Positions 1 to 12,952 of a DNA stretch of 64,000 bases are shown here, in pieces. Both the position numbers and the translations under genes were made by a program. Below the pieces are notes generated by a model that saw only the letters and a list, made by a program, of their open reading frames with translations, did no database searches and was not told the DNA's origin. Position 1 is the stretch's first letter; every line of letters begins with the position of its first letter. This DNA comes from Trichuris trichiura (lineage: Eukaryota; Nematoda; Enoplea; Trichinellida; Trichuridae), in contig JBAJFE010000029.1 of assembly GCA_037903355.1 (NCBI GenBank), positions 930,001 to 994,000 on the forward strand. Direction: 5' to 3'.

Positions 1-3000
1 GTGCTAGCGTAGTTACAGGAGTACACAGTTTAAAATTGTTGTCAGCACTTTCTACCTCCGTCGAGGTAAGTGTAAAACAGCCGCTGCAGCTTGCGGTTGT
101 CGCTTTTCTACTGTTGTCCATAGGCTTTCCGTAGGCGGAGGGGTTGGATTGCTGACATGGAAAGTTGTGCCCGCACTGAGCTTCGATGAAACAGCGCGAA
201 ACTCTTTTAACACCAATGACAAATCATAGCGCGCGTAGAATGACTACGCCAACGCATCACGCTGAGCGCTGACTACGTAACAATTACTACTTCGCGTACT
301 ACTAGAGCTACTTTTGAATGAACCATGAGTCAGCACGTCATTTGTGAATTAACTTTAGACGCTACTATGCGCGTGACGAACACAACCAATGAATAATACG
401 ACAGCGTAACTTGTTGATTTAAGTGACGTTCTTGATGAGTGGCGCCGTCGTTATTGATTTCGAAACTGCCTGGCCGTTCCCATAGGCTCGTTTGTTACGC
501 AAACTTTGGCCATTCGTTTTTGTCCTGCTTGCTCTATGCGCGTGCTGCGATCTCTCCCGGCTTTGCAACCGGTCATTCTGAAAAGGTGGGAATATCTATC
601 AACGCCCACGACATTTAACAGCAGGAGGCAAATGTGATGCTCTACTCGGCAAAACGAACTGGTTAAGAGATTTTTTAAACTGTTTTCTACTGTTTCAAAT
701 GAACTGTTCGATACTGATTGGGACAGTCGACTGCTAGAACATCGTGCCTTTTGGTCCACGTCACAAAACCAGTCCATTAAACTGGCTCCATCATCACCTA
801 TTCTACATGACAATTGAACTTCTACTAGTTGCTCTCTTTAACGGGAAAACTTTGTTTCGCAGGTTCATTCTGGTACAGTAAAGCGGAACCAAGAAAAAGC
901 AGAACGCATGCGTGCAAGTAAAACTATACTTTAACAATGCAAAATTGAGTTGCTTTTTTTATCGTACAGTTACTGGAAATTTTCTCTTCAAAACAGCCGT
1001 TGGCATTGCGTTGGCTGATCAATAAAATGCCAGTTTCGTCTGAACTTTTGTCAGCGCATTCTGCTTGCTGGCTTCAACTGAGTTTCCAATTTTGCCTAAT
1101 GTTAAACCGCTTTGCAAGTTTTTTGTCGCAACGTTCGACATTTCGCTGAGCAACGTACTTGCACTTTTTGCGCTGCTGCCTACAACTGCGGTTTTCCATG
1201 CTCAATAGAAAACCTGTTACGGAAGAAGATCTTAAGCGTTCTTGAACAACATGCAGAAAGTTAGTCTCTGAGCACGTACTTTCAACCATTATTTAGCATT
1301 AATCTTAATGCATTAGTCGTCGACCAATCTTTCAGTACGATGTACCGCGGTATCCTAAGTGCCACAGTTTTTAAAACACTAAAGTCGGCTTAATAACGCA
1401 GATGAAAGCAAAAGCAAAGTCGCGGTAAACTGTGGTGGTACAAAACACTTATAAAGCATGAGACTAATGGACGAACAGGCAACTTTAATAGTTTCTACGT
1501 TGCTAGCAAACTTTGAAGTTGAGCCAACCGCAAGTGGAAATGAGGTTAAAAGCTTTCATCCTCTCTCAGCAATACTGTGAGCAGCTACTAATATAAGCCA
1601 GAACCATGAAACTACCGTGGTAAACGTTTACAGGCACTTTTTAAATGCGATTCCCCTTTTCAGTTTGCAAAAACATTTTACTCTGTTCTTCAGTTGGAAA
1701 AAAGTTGGAAGATGCAAGCAAACGTCTCATTTCGCCATACCCTTAATTAGCCAATCGTCGCCATGAAACGATACAATTCTCGCACATGCGCAAAATCGAT
1801 TTTCGAGCGTACACTTTATTGATAAGTAAGGTAGCAAATTAAGCACAGGAGCAATGTACACATTCCTCTGTGTTAAAGTTAATAATAATATCGTGTGTGT
1901 GGAAAAATCGAAGTAACGTTTACTTTAATAACAGTAGCAAAAAAGAAACATTTTCCTTCGCTTAATTTGTTACCGAAAATTTAAACCATTTTGCTAGCCT
2001 GTGTTAACAAGAATAAAAAATTGCGTCGTCTCAATACAACCTAACAAGTTGTGCACCTGCGTAGCTTTAAAGAGAGGATTTATTGTCCTAGCAATAGCGT
2101 CTGCCCACTGTTGCTTCATTTTGAGAATAAACTACTGCATTTGCTAACTGCGACTTTCTTTAACTGTCTATTCAACAGGCGAATCAGCTGAAACTTCTGT
2201 TTTGTCATTAAGCATGCCGATCACTGTTTATCCATCTCGTCGAGGGTAAAAGTGGCTAACTGGAAAAGCATCCCATTAAAAGAAACGAAATGAGCTAAAA
2301 TGTAAAAGTGAATTCATATTTTGACATTATTGAAGACACGTGAGAAGAGAATCACATTTAGTTAATAGCTGCAGAACACAGAGTTTACATTACAAAGAGT
2401 GTTTACTGATTAGATTCTCCCTTTGTTGGTGTTAACTAACTGCATACAGTGTTTACTGTGCCGTGGGATTACATTTGATAGCACTGAAGATGTAGTATGC
2501 TTATTCCAATGATTTTTGATACGTCAGGTAGCAAACATTTGATAGTTATCCTTAATAACATACTGTCTTCCCGACAGATTCTAGAACGTTAGACGCGTAC
2601 GACTAGTATTACCGCTTCTATTGATAATTAATTACGCATCCATGTGCTAGATGAGCATGAGCTCTTCAATCGTAGTCACTGCACTTGAGGTTAGTAAGCT
2701 GCCTTGTACAAAGAATGGAATAATGCTAATCCATTACCTGCCGGTTAATATCCGAAGTGCATAATTTACTGTATCAAAAAAGATTGCATGCAAACAGGAG
2801 AGTTCGCTGCGTACTGGTACAATGGATGTTTTTTGTTTACATTGAAGCAGTTCGACTTTACCATCACAGCAATGCGATCTTGGAAGGCTGTTCGTCTGCT
2901 TTCCCCGTTTTAAAGACCAAATCAAGCAGCGCGCATTATTAAGTTGACCCTTGCATTCCTTTTGCGTCCTTTTCTTCCTTCCTTTCATGTTTTGGTGATT

Positions 3001-3720
3001 TGAATGGAATTATACATTTGCATTTGCAACGCTCACTGGAAGCTAGACATATTTAAGGTGCTATGGCATACTATGTGGCATCATTCCTACGCTCTGCGGC
3101 ATAGTTCAATAGTCAAAGCTACTATAAAATCATTTGCAGTCAGTTGTTTCCAGAAAGAGTGAATACAGAAAGAAAAAATCTGAAAACTTGGCATGGATCA
3201 ACCTGAACACGGATGACCTTTACGATTGTATCCCACGAAAAAATAATTTAAGAAGAGAAAGGAACAAATGATAGGGTACATTTATGCTAGATGCCATAGA
3301 GGAAACGTGCCACATTAATAAGTTGTAAAGTTTATTGGCCCAAAAGCGATTTGACGAGCAGTAACCGTAAAGCTTCTGTACTTACCATTCCACTAGCTAC
3401 GCGGTATTTACGTTTAGGTTATCTTTCAACTAAGAAAACGGGTAAAGACAAATAATAGTTATTATTACGAAAAAACCCGAGGCGAACAATTAAGAGAATT
3501 ATTAGCCGAAACCAAACTACTTCTCAAAGCCAGCGTTTCTCAAAGGTGGTGGTGATACCGCCCGCTGGGAACCAAAAACAACAGAAGCTCGTGGACTACA
3601 ACGCCAAAGAACTTCATCGCTAAGAGAGGATAATCACGCTGTCCTTTTTCTCTGGCGAACTTCCCCACCGGTTCTAGTTTGGTTGCATTGGGGTTCTGAA
3701 GGCCCATCCTCACTGTACTT
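1..3720. other. Intergenic, no gene recognised
   Basis: This stretch is moderately AT-rich and has only short open frames (under about 120 codons) that match no family I know. They show no consistent splice-site chain. I see no tRNA or other RNA gene. It lies downstream of the POLR3A 3' end. Confidence 0.5.
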
Positions 3721-3723
3721 CCA

Positions 3724-3985
3724 CGAATTGCGTTTTCTATCTGCCGCTATTGATTGCTATCGTTTTTACTTCTCAAGCCAAGAGCCCACCGTACAGCAGA
3801 TCACCAGCTCGGTGAATTGCATTTTCAATTCGCTGCATCTATCTTTGTCGCTTTTGCATTCTAAGCCAAGAGGCTACCGCACAGGTGAGCAGCTGTTCCA
3901 CGACTGCATTTTTAATTTGCTGCTATCTGTCGTTATCGTTTCCATATTCCAGACCGACAGACCACTGTACAAGCGAGCGCCAGTT
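3724..3985. repeat. Degenerate tandem repeat, about 88-bp period, three copies
   Basis: Three successive blocks start at about 3724, 3814 and 3902. Each opens with a variant of gaattgcattttcaattcgc, continues with a ctatc..tcg..ttt segment, and then an aagccaagagnccaccgtac-like segment. The copies differ at many positions, so this is an old tandem duplication. The 125-codon open frame crossing it looks incidental. Confidence 0.6.
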
Positions 3986-4499
3986 CCAGGAACTACAAAC
4001 GTTGCACCTGCCTCTTGCGTGCTAGCAAAAAGGCAACACCTATTGATTTCTGGCGCGTAAGTAGCCTTCTTTTCCACGGCTGCTACTATTCGTAGAGCAT
4101 CGGTTTGCGTGTTTCACTCAATTCTCTGAAGCTTAAGCTTTTTTCTCTGTGTGGTGCTACTGGTTCCCAGTAAGTTCCCTTCGCGTGATTTCACGTGCAT
4201 CCATATGGCTAATTCAAAACAAAAGTGCTGACAGTACGGAGCTAAGTATTTAACGTTCTGTTTCATCTGCTGTCCAAGCAACGTCCCCTTAAGCATGTTT
4301 TGCGAGCGAGTTGTTATCAATGAACTAATTAATCAAGCTGAGCAGATTGAAGGAGGTACATCTGACCAAAGTGCGTTTGAAAGGAGCCGTGCGGATGTGG
4401 CCTACTTCAGCAAAATTTTAAATTGGCAATCCCTGCGCACTGTAACATCTGAATAGCGTACGGAATATGACTGTTTGCTTGGATTTACATAGTCTTCGT

Positions 4500-5420
4500 T
4501 TTAACTGGACAAATGAGCACTACCGAGGAATGAAGCGTAGATGTTAATGTACGTACGTTTCGACAAGGATGAGCAATTGACCCAAGAGTTCTTATACGCG
4601 ACGGCTTAAAACTGACATTAAAGGGTGAATCCATTTTTCGAATTGTCTATCACTTTTTCAATGAAAAGGCCATTCCTCTTAAGAACATAATCGCTGTTGC
4701 GAGTGATGAAGCACAGCCAGGCTGTCATCGTGGATTCATTTCTTACCTGAAAAAGATGGTGCATTGCATCATTCATGGGTGGCATTTAGCAGCGAAATGT
4801 TTAGTAGTCCTTTAAACAACTCTTCGCAGTATGTGATCACTGCTGTCACTAATTCTCAAAAAGACACGTTGTTCAGCAACTGTGTGACGAATGGCAGAAA
4901 GAAAATAACGGATTTGCTCTGCACAGCGAAGTTCGGCGGTTGTCCAAAGGTGCATGTTTGACGTGATCTTACGACCTGTTTGAATCAGTCCATTCACTTT
5001 TTGAAGATGAAGACATTGCACTGGGAGACATTGAAGCTTCGTCAAGTTTTCACTGCATTTTGCAGATTTGTACGAAAAATCCAGCGTGACGAATTGACGG
5101 TTACTAGTTGGGAATGTGAATTTAACGGAAACAAAATCGGTCAGACCTATGCTTGCATATAAGCGTGCATGTATAAGTAGAACAACGCAGGGGAACTGTC
5201 ACTTTCAAAGCTTTCTGATTTGAAGAGGTTTGCTTAGCCTTGTGACCACGGCGCCGATATTTACTGCAAACTTTTTGAAACGCTTTACAGCAAGAGTTTA
5301 AAGCGGTAGTTCCGTCACGCCTTGCTGATGATGGTACCTAATTGGGTGGTTCATCCTTTCTCCAACCATAAGGATCCAGAGTTGAACATACAAGAAGAAC
5401 TGCTGAATCATCGGTAAAAC
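4500..5420 (+). pseudogene. Decayed hAT-type (ZBED5/GTF2IRD2-like) transposase remnant
   Basis: Translation in shifting frames gives a recognisable piece of a hAT transposase. Near 4555 it reads FDKDEQLTQEFLYATA. At 4621-4812 it contains KGESIF, NEKAIPLKNIIAVASDEAQPG, CHRGFISYLKK and MVHCIIHGWHLAAKCL. At about 4890-5085 it reads EWQKENNGFALHSEVRRLSK and YDLFESVHSLFED. Near 5332 it reads VPNWVVHPFSNHKDPELNIQ. The order matches the ZBED5/GTF2IRD2-class catalytic core: the threonine-glutamine segment, the ATDGAP-like motif (here ASDEAQP), the HC..H block, and the HTEVRWLSRG-like motif. At least three frameshifts and several internal stops break it, so it cannot make transposase. I did not identify the N-terminal zinc finger or the terminal inverted repeats. 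Confidence 0.72.
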
Positions 5421-7239
5421 GAGTAACTGACGCTGAGACTGCGTCAGGAATGTGTAGCGTTTTGACTGCAGGAGCAAATACCAATTCTATATTCGCCTCT
5501 TTGGTGTGTCGTCAAACGACTACTCATCGCTGTTCCATCCAAGTCCTTAATGAAACACCGTTTCGGCCTCGTTACGAGCCTCTTGAAGAAGAAACGCAAT
5601 CGCTTGCAAATCGTCAACGGAGGGAATTTATAGTTCTGTGACGAGAATAGGGCATCGAAAAATTAGTTCGCTTACATGGGTGTTACGATTCTGCCTAACC
5701 TCTTGCGTCAGTGACGTTATAGAATGTATAAGTGAATTGGACCACTGGACAGGCACGCCTTCAATTCCAGCAGCAATGGCTGTGAACCCCGTGCTCTACC
5801 GTTAGAAAGGAAGTTCTCCTCCCTAGTCAAATGGTAAGAGCAGGGGAGCGGTGGTGCGAAACGCTGCTCATCTTAGATAGTTAACAGATGCAATGATGCT
5901 ACTGTCATTTTAGTGCCAAGTGCACGAACTACAGATACAAAGACATTATTTGCGTGATTACCATCAGTTGCATGGCTTATTATTGAACGGATAATTGTAA
6001 ATTTAAGTTGCCGTTCAAGGTTCTGGCCGGCAGGATAACGTTAATTACAAATGAATGGAGGGAAGACTCGCTGAACATAGCGGGAGCCCAAAAAGTCTGA
6101 CAGTTGTTACAGTATACTGCCATCTACTGAAAACGGATGTAAGTAAAACTTTGAAATAAAAAACTTTAGACGGAATACGAAGATGTGATCAACACATGAG
6201 AATTTAAATAAAAACGATAGCCTTACTAAATTTTTTGTTTTATCGATAATCAACTCTGCTATAGTTTAAATAAAAAACAACAACCGATAACATGCCTGTC
6301 TCTAGTAGAATTTCTCAGATTCTATGGACCCCGGTTAAGAATAATTTTAAAAATGTGCATGCTTTTTTGGAATTCTCTTTAGTCAAATTAGAGTGATACA
6401 CAATCAAATTCATCGAAGGATTAGCAAATAATGCGAAAGAAAATGTACAATAGACGATCCATTATTTGGCATGCTCAAGAGTTGGAGTGCCGGGAGAAAT
6501 TTCCATAAATACGTGTTTCCTCTTTTCCTTACCATAGTTTCCTATATGGGTATTCGTTGGGTACAGTGCACAAAGACTGTACAATTAGTCGAAAAAATTT
6601 ACCAGCAATGCAGCAAACGAAACAGTCAAGCTCTTCTAATTCACTCGTTAACGTTGACAATATTACGCGCCATCATGACAGCCCTGTACAAATACCAGAA
6701 CACCTGTAACAGAGGGATCACATTCATCAGCGAATGTATTTCTTTCAGTTGCAGCTCTCCTAAGTTATTGTGCAGAAGATTCGCCGCAAAATTTCATGTT
6801 CGTTATTTCCACCGATAATCTCATGTTAAAGCTCAGAACTTCCGGCTTTTGGACAATCCATCTCCCAGGACTGAGGGTCAGTTATGCTAGTACGGCTTCA
6901 TACGTTATACAAACTAGTTTCCCGTTGATGAAGGTATTCTTTTAGAAGATGATAAGTTATGATGAGGTTAGTTAGCTTATTCAATTCCCATTCATTTTGT
7001 AATGACGAAACAGCCTTCATCATCCAAATGAGCGGCTACTGAAGATGGAATCCATTAGTATGTCAACAGATGAAATGCTGGACATAGCTGCCTTTTAAGC
7101 TGTCCAACAACAGCAGGCACTCTTCCGAGCAAAATGCGGTAGCAATTATAATTTAAACCTTCGTAAAACGAAATTGAAAACTGAAGCACTTTCACGAGTA
7201 GAAATTCCAAACGGCAGCAGCAAGACTTCAGAAGCGAGT
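5421..7239. other. Intergenic, no gene recognised
   Basis: This lies between the hAT remnant and the 3' end of POLR3A. The longest open frame (6471-6818, 115 codons) has no recognisable motif and no splice partners. The left few hundred bases may be more of the decayed transposon, but I could not align them. Confidence 0.45.
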
Positions 7240-7245
7240 TTTATT
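7240..7245 (-). terminator. Poly(A) signal AATAAA overlapping the POLR3A stop codon
   Basis: On the minus strand the gene ends tgc-taa-taaaac, so AATAAA begins inside the TAA stop. No closer alternative is needed if cleavage follows within 10-30 nt. That would give a very short 3' UTR. Confidence 0.4.
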
Positions 7246-10200
7246 AGCACGTAAAAAGCGAAGTACGGCTGTCGAAGAACAATGGCCTCTTTTTAAGCTT
7301 AATTTCAGGAACCTTGTAAAATAAATCAATCATGCCTGTACCCAAACTTATGGGGGCACCCAGTATTATTGACTCGGAAACCCCGGTAACAGAATCATTA
7401 TGCCCATGATAGGCAGCCGCATAAAGGTGATCCGTTGTCTTTTCAAATGACGCTTGAAGTATAACACTATCTTTCACCTTTGGAAGCCCCTGTCGTGTCA
7501 TGCCTGTGATGCTACCAGTGCATGTCATCATGTCCGCTAGGATCATCAAATGGCGAATATCGAGACCAATGCCATGACTTGCCATAGTGGCTTGGATTTC
7601 TGAAATAATCGACCTCCGTGCAGCCTCAATACCTAATGTCTTTGCAACTTCTATTGGATTATTGGAAACCGTGCGATTCGGATCAACTCCAAGAATGCCC
7701 AACACTCTCAAAAAGTCATTACTTTCCGCAAGCAAATTCATAGTTTCTCCAACTTTTTCATCCGCATTGATAGTACACCTTTTGACACTTGGCAAGCCGT
7801 GCACCACTATCTCAAGCAAACTTTTTCTTAGATGAATTAACAGAGAAGCGGCGAACATCTTCTTCGTCCCTTCAACTTCTATTGAAATGTATCTGTTTCC
7901 ACGAATAGATACCTGCCTGGGTAGGAGTCGAACAAAGAGTTTTGCAGTCAGGATGCAGTCTACAATGTCTGCTAGAGTAACTTCTAATTGGAGCAACTTA
8001 ATTCTTTCTATAGATATTTTAAGCAGAAGAAAACAAGTATCCTTTCGGTAGGTACATTCTACCGATTCTGTCACTTCGCCAAGCGTAGTACGTTCCAGTC
8101 GTCCTTTCACAAGTCGAGCAAACTGCTCACTTTTTTCCTGACTTAGCGCGACAGTGATTACTGGAGTCGATATGTTCCCTACAGCATTCACGATTTCTCG
8201 AATCCTTGGTACACCTTGAGTGATGTTCATGCTGGCCACTCCTGCGAAGTGAAATGTCTTCAGGGTCATCTGAGTACTCGGTTCTCCAATACTAGTCGCG
8301 GCTATGGCTCCAACTGCAGTTCCAGGTTCCGCTATAGCACAACGATACTTCTTAATGCATGTGTTTAAAAACTGAGAAAACTGCTCTGACGATGGCAGCG
8401 TACTCTTCATGAGCAGCTTCTTTTTACACTGATGGGAAAAGCATGATTTACAAGAATCACTAGGTCGCGCTTCGGAATGCGCCGGACAAAATGTGGCCAT
8501 AGAATGAATGCTGTCAGCTTCAGCTATCTTACGCTCACAGAAAGTGGATAGAGCAGATCGAAAAAAATCGTCATACAGCTCTACGGCAGACTTCAAATGC
8601 TTCTCGAAACAATCTCTCATCGCATCACCATTCATGACATCTTGTTCACATGAGCAAGTTTCGGAGGATAAAGAATGCTCCCAGCCATGATTCAAATTCA
8701 CTACTTCATCGGTACATTCCATTTGAGTAGGATCTATTCGATCGCCACCGAATTGAAACTGCGCTATGCAACCATCCGAATTGCGTACCGTATTGTCATA
8801 GTGAAGGCACAAATCTTCCAAACATTTTACCAAACGCCGTTGCATATAACCAGTTTCAGCTGTTTTAACCGCAGTATCTATCAATCCTTCTCGACCTGCC
8901 ATAGCATGGAAGAAGAACTGATTTGGATTGAGACCAGAGTAAAAGCTTGAATCTATAAAACCTTTGGCGTCAGGTGTTGGATGGGAAGGTTTAAAGTGAG
9001 GAAAGCAACGATTAATAAATCCATCCGCTGGACGTCGACCGTTAATGGCTTGTTGGCCAACGCAGGCTATCATTTGGGAAACGTTAATCACGGAACCTTT
9101 TGAACCGCAAAGAGCCATTATTAAGGGAGCATTATGACGGTTCAACTTTCCCATACAAGCTCTGCCAGCACGGTCGCGAACAGCAGAGAGCTCTTTTAAC
9201 ATAACCGCTTCAAGCGTTTGTTCTGGAGTACAGCCAGGTTGAGGGTTTAATTTGCCTGTTTTTAGCTGATTCATGAAGTGATCGCAAGCGGTGTAACCTT
9301 CTTTGACCAAACGAATTTTTTCTGCTAACAAATCATCACTTGGAGTAACATCACCAATTCCAATTGAAAAGCCTCTTTCCATTAAAAAATTTGAAGATAC
9401 CCTGGCCAGTCTCCACATTGCTTCAACTGCTGCTTGAGGACCAAAATCACGCATGAGCATGTAAAATACTCCGTTTTTCGAACCACTTCCTACTAAGCTT
9501 TTTTCCATAACGCCAGCCAGCAATACGCCATTCCGTATTACTACGTAGGATTCGTTGCGGCAGAACTCGCGATTGTTGGTGTAGCTTTTACCCTTTGTGT
9601 TCAAATTTAACGCTGGCGAAGCTTTAGCGGGACGAAGCACAAGACTGAACACTTGCTTACCAGTCCATACGGTTACAGGTTTTAAAATTGCCGGTTTGGG
9701 AATGTCCATCTTTCTCACACCGTTCATATGACTAAACATACAACCGGCAAGTTTCCAAAAGTCAACTTTGTTCAAGAAAACATCACGCTTCGTCAAAAGA
9801 TAAGCGCCAGTAATGAAGTCTTGCGTGGCGGCAATTAAAGGTTCTCCATTGCGAGGAGTAACCAAATTGTTCCTAACGTTCATAAGAGAAACTACTTCGG
9901 CCCGAGCCTCATGTGTTTGAGGAAAATGCAAATTCATTTCGTCGCCATCAAAGTCAGCATTGTATGGTGTACACGCGCATTCGTTAAAGCGGAACGTTCT
10001 GTATGGCAGTACTTTAACGAAGTGACCCATCATGCTTAGTCTGTGCAACGACGGTTGCCGATTAAATAGGACCACGTCTCCATCCATCATATGGCGATCG
10101 ACGGTATCACCGAATTTAAGCGTACGAACCGCTCTCTCGCGATTACTGGGGTTTAAAAACTTTTTAACCGTAGAACCGCGTTCGGTATAATACGTGGCAC

Positions 10201-11840
10201 CTGGATATACGTTAGGTCCATTATTCACTGCCTCTTTAAGCCGTTTGAAATTCAGGTGAGTTACGCACTCTGGAAAAGTCAGTTGCTTAGCCACAAGCAA
10301 AGGTACGCCTACTTCAAATATCTGCAGATTTGGATCAGGAGAAATAACCGTACGACCAGAATAGTCAACCCGTTTACCAGAAAGATTTTTACGGAAACGA
10401 CCTTCTTTACCCTTCAGTCGTTGAGCGAGAGATCGAATGAACTTTTGCGTCTTCATCTGTGGCGGCAATCCAGGCACTTCGCTGTTCAAATAAAGAGCAT
10501 GCAACATCTGAAGACAATTCCAGTTTTCCGCAACCGTTTCAACTGACGCACTCTTGGTTTCACTACTGTGAATTGCTTGATTAATGCAGCAAATTTCCAT
10601 TATTTTAATCGTCAAATCGTCTTCATTTGAACCACCAGCAGCCTTCACTGACGGACGAATAGTTGCCGGTGGAACAGGAATACGTTGTAATATCAAATCA
10701 GAAGGATGGCCACTGCCCCTGGACATCACTAACAGCGGAATATCCTAAGAACGAGACCACAATTATTTCGAACAACTGAAAATCGGATGTCTTGTAACAG
10801 CCGTATAAACTTTCATTATTATAGGTAACGGTGTACCCATGCTATTGAAGGAACTAAAAAAACGAAACTACACCTGCAATACCTAAAGTCTTTATGCTTA
10901 ACTTCAACGCAAAGCAAGTCAGGGACAAAAATACTGTACAGAAATGTCTACTCACCCCAGAAGGAATCCGAAGGAAAAGATTCAGTGCTGCCAAAGGATT
11001 AAGAAGAGAAACGTCGGAGTTAGTTTGAACATTCTGTGCCTCAGAATTGGACTCAACCTGATCCTTCACCATTTTCTTCGAACTCGTTTTTGATCGATCG
11101 TATACAATTTTCATAAAATGGCCAGGTAAAGCTTTCACTTTTCCTAAACCGGCTGAATCAAAACAATATATCAAAAGGCAATATCTTACCGTTAACGTAA
11201 TTGCAGTGCGGGCAAACAGTTGTCTTTTTACACTTGTCTGTAATCGCCTTGTAAACGGATTTCTGTGCGCTATAAGTAAGGCGACCTGACTCCAATTTCT
11301 TTAGATAGGTAGCTTTATCTTTCGGGTTCAGCAAAACGGAGCAACAATTCTATAGCAAGGCATCTGGTTTAGTAATAGCGCCGAAAGTAACTTTACAAAC
11401 CTTGCAAATGCTTTGCAGAATCTGCACAGTGTGTCGGAAAAAGCCGAGATGAAATATAGGCAATTCAAGATCAAGAAAACCAAAATGCCCAGCACAGTTC
11501 TGAAACGAATTGCCACAGGTAGCGCATTTGCTTATGGCGTTATTTGGACCCTGAAGAATGAAGAAAACTCAAAAATGCGCAAAGGTGATTTAACTTAACA
11601 GCTAATTACCATGCGCCGGTCCAATGGACCAAACTCCAAGGGAACAAAGTCCTTTTCTTTTACGTACAACTGCGTTTTCACAATTTGAACCACAGCTTCC
11701 TGCCGCAAAGATCGGTGATCTGCCGGTGTAAATTTGATACTTTCACTGGAATAATTAACTTATGAACACAATTATAAGACATAATGAGGAAATTACATTT
11801 TGTAGTGGCGATCAGCAACGCGGTACTGAAGTTTGACCAT
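7244..11840 (-). CDS. POLR3A: DNA-directed RNA polymerase III largest subunit (RPC1)
   Basis: This is the catalytic subunit of RNA polymerase III, which makes tRNAs, 5S rRNA and other small RNAs in the nucleus. Exons on the minus strand are 11840-11797, 11745-11610, 11550-11401, 11349-11190, 11152-10956 and 10744-7244. They join to 1395 codons, close to the roughly 1390 residues of animal RPC1. The N-terminal clamp has the zinc-binding run TCGNSF..CAGHFGFLDLELP and CPHCNYVN. The active-site loop NADFDGDEMNLH, which holds the Mg-binding aspartates, lies near 9930-9968. NLSGKRVDYSGRTVISPDP and GDVVLFNRQPSLH precede it, and the bridge-helix region (INGRRPADGFINRCFPHF) follows. Similarity through the clamp and dock is to RPC1 rather than to RPA1 or RPB1, and there is no CTD heptad tail. 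Exon 1 starts at the only suitable ATG (MVKLQYR). Introns are 51, 59, 51, 37 and 211 nt; the 37-nt one is unusually short. Confidence 0.96.
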
Positions 11841-12952
11841 TATTAACGGAATCGGAAACCAGCTGTCTGCAGCAGACTAGCAAGCAAGAGAGAAAGAGTA
11901 AATGAAGACGTAATCCCAATTGCCGAAGAATTACAGTCCTATAAACGCTCTTGTTTTCATTTAATTTCAATGCATTTCGGTCTTCCTATATTAAATGGAA
12001 GCAAAGATTACTTTATAGTTTTGCCGACCATTACGTCCACAATGTTTCTTTCAAATGATGTCTTGTTTAAGCACTTATTAGTTGCAGTATGTTTTCCAAA
12101 TCAAACTCAATTGTACGAATGAAAACATAAAGGATATGTCCAATGCCTAAACCAAAATCTGCCACCGAAGATGGACTTATATCAGCTGTTCACTTGGGAG
12201 ATCTTCCGCTTGCTCGACTTAACTTCTCAAAAAGTATAAACTTCAGCAAAAATGTTCGGAGCTCTAGAATGCTTTCTACTTTAACTTTGAGGTGCACAAT
12301 AATTTTGGCTGCTTGGAACGTTTCTCTGTTATGCTGGACGCGTTCCTGCATTTCGTTTAACAGTATCCTCCCAACGTTTCTTCCCGTTAACTTCCTTTTT
12401 TGAGCATCTTTTTGTTTTCTGTAGCCTACAAAAGGAAGCGGTTTTACCTGTTACCTTAGCAGATGTAGAGCATGCAAACCTTTAAAAGTTCAACTCGAAT
12501 CCAAAGATGGATAATAAACGGAGCTCTCGGAACTAGGCTCTTCCAAAGATGGGTCAAGTTCCAAAAACTCTGATTTTAATCCGTTTTTGATTTAAGTTTC
12601 TGCTTCTAACGCATTGCCTGCTTTGTATTTGGACGAAGCGAGAACTAACTCGTTAAAGTAGTCAACCTTTTATTGTACGTGTATTTATTACATCATATGG
12701 AATGTTTTTTTCCTTTTAATGGATTGTATTTGTACATTTAATCTTGCATACTCCGGCGTAGTGCGTTCTTAACTGTCTGATATGATAGTAATGAACGAAT
12801 GCAAGTTTTATTCCTTGACAAATGTGATAGATGCGACACGTGTTTAGTTATGTCCTTTTCGTTACAGATGTGCTTTTCGAGTTTCTTTATGCTTGTTGCG
12901 CGCAAACTACGGCAGCACTACTGTAAATATTTTTTAGAATTGTCCGGTTTGC
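11841..12952. other. Divergent intergenic region between POLR3A and EDEM2
   Basis: About 1.1 kb separates the two divergent start codons, so it should hold both promoters. I recognise no TATA box or named motif. A minus-strand open frame at about 12164-12410 is discussed under rejected items. Confidence 0.5.
12931..12937 (+). promoter_or_regulatory. Candidate trans-splice or 5' UTR acceptor of EDEM2
   Basis: A T-run ending in tttttag lies 15 nt before the EDEM2 ATG. In nematodes such an acceptor directly upstream of a start codon is typical of spliced-leader addition. A cis-spliced 5' UTR intron is equally possible. Confidence 0.3.

Noticed and set aside
6471..6818. 115-codon plus-strand frame left of POLR3A
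   Set aside because: No recognisable motif and no supporting signals; its length is plausible by chance in this amount of sequence.
12164..12410. Minus-strand frame of about 80 codons (QERVQHNRETFQAAKIIVHL...) between POLR3A and EDEM2
   Set aside because: It has helical-looking composition but no start codon, no family match and no clear splice partners, and it sits in a region expected to be promoter.
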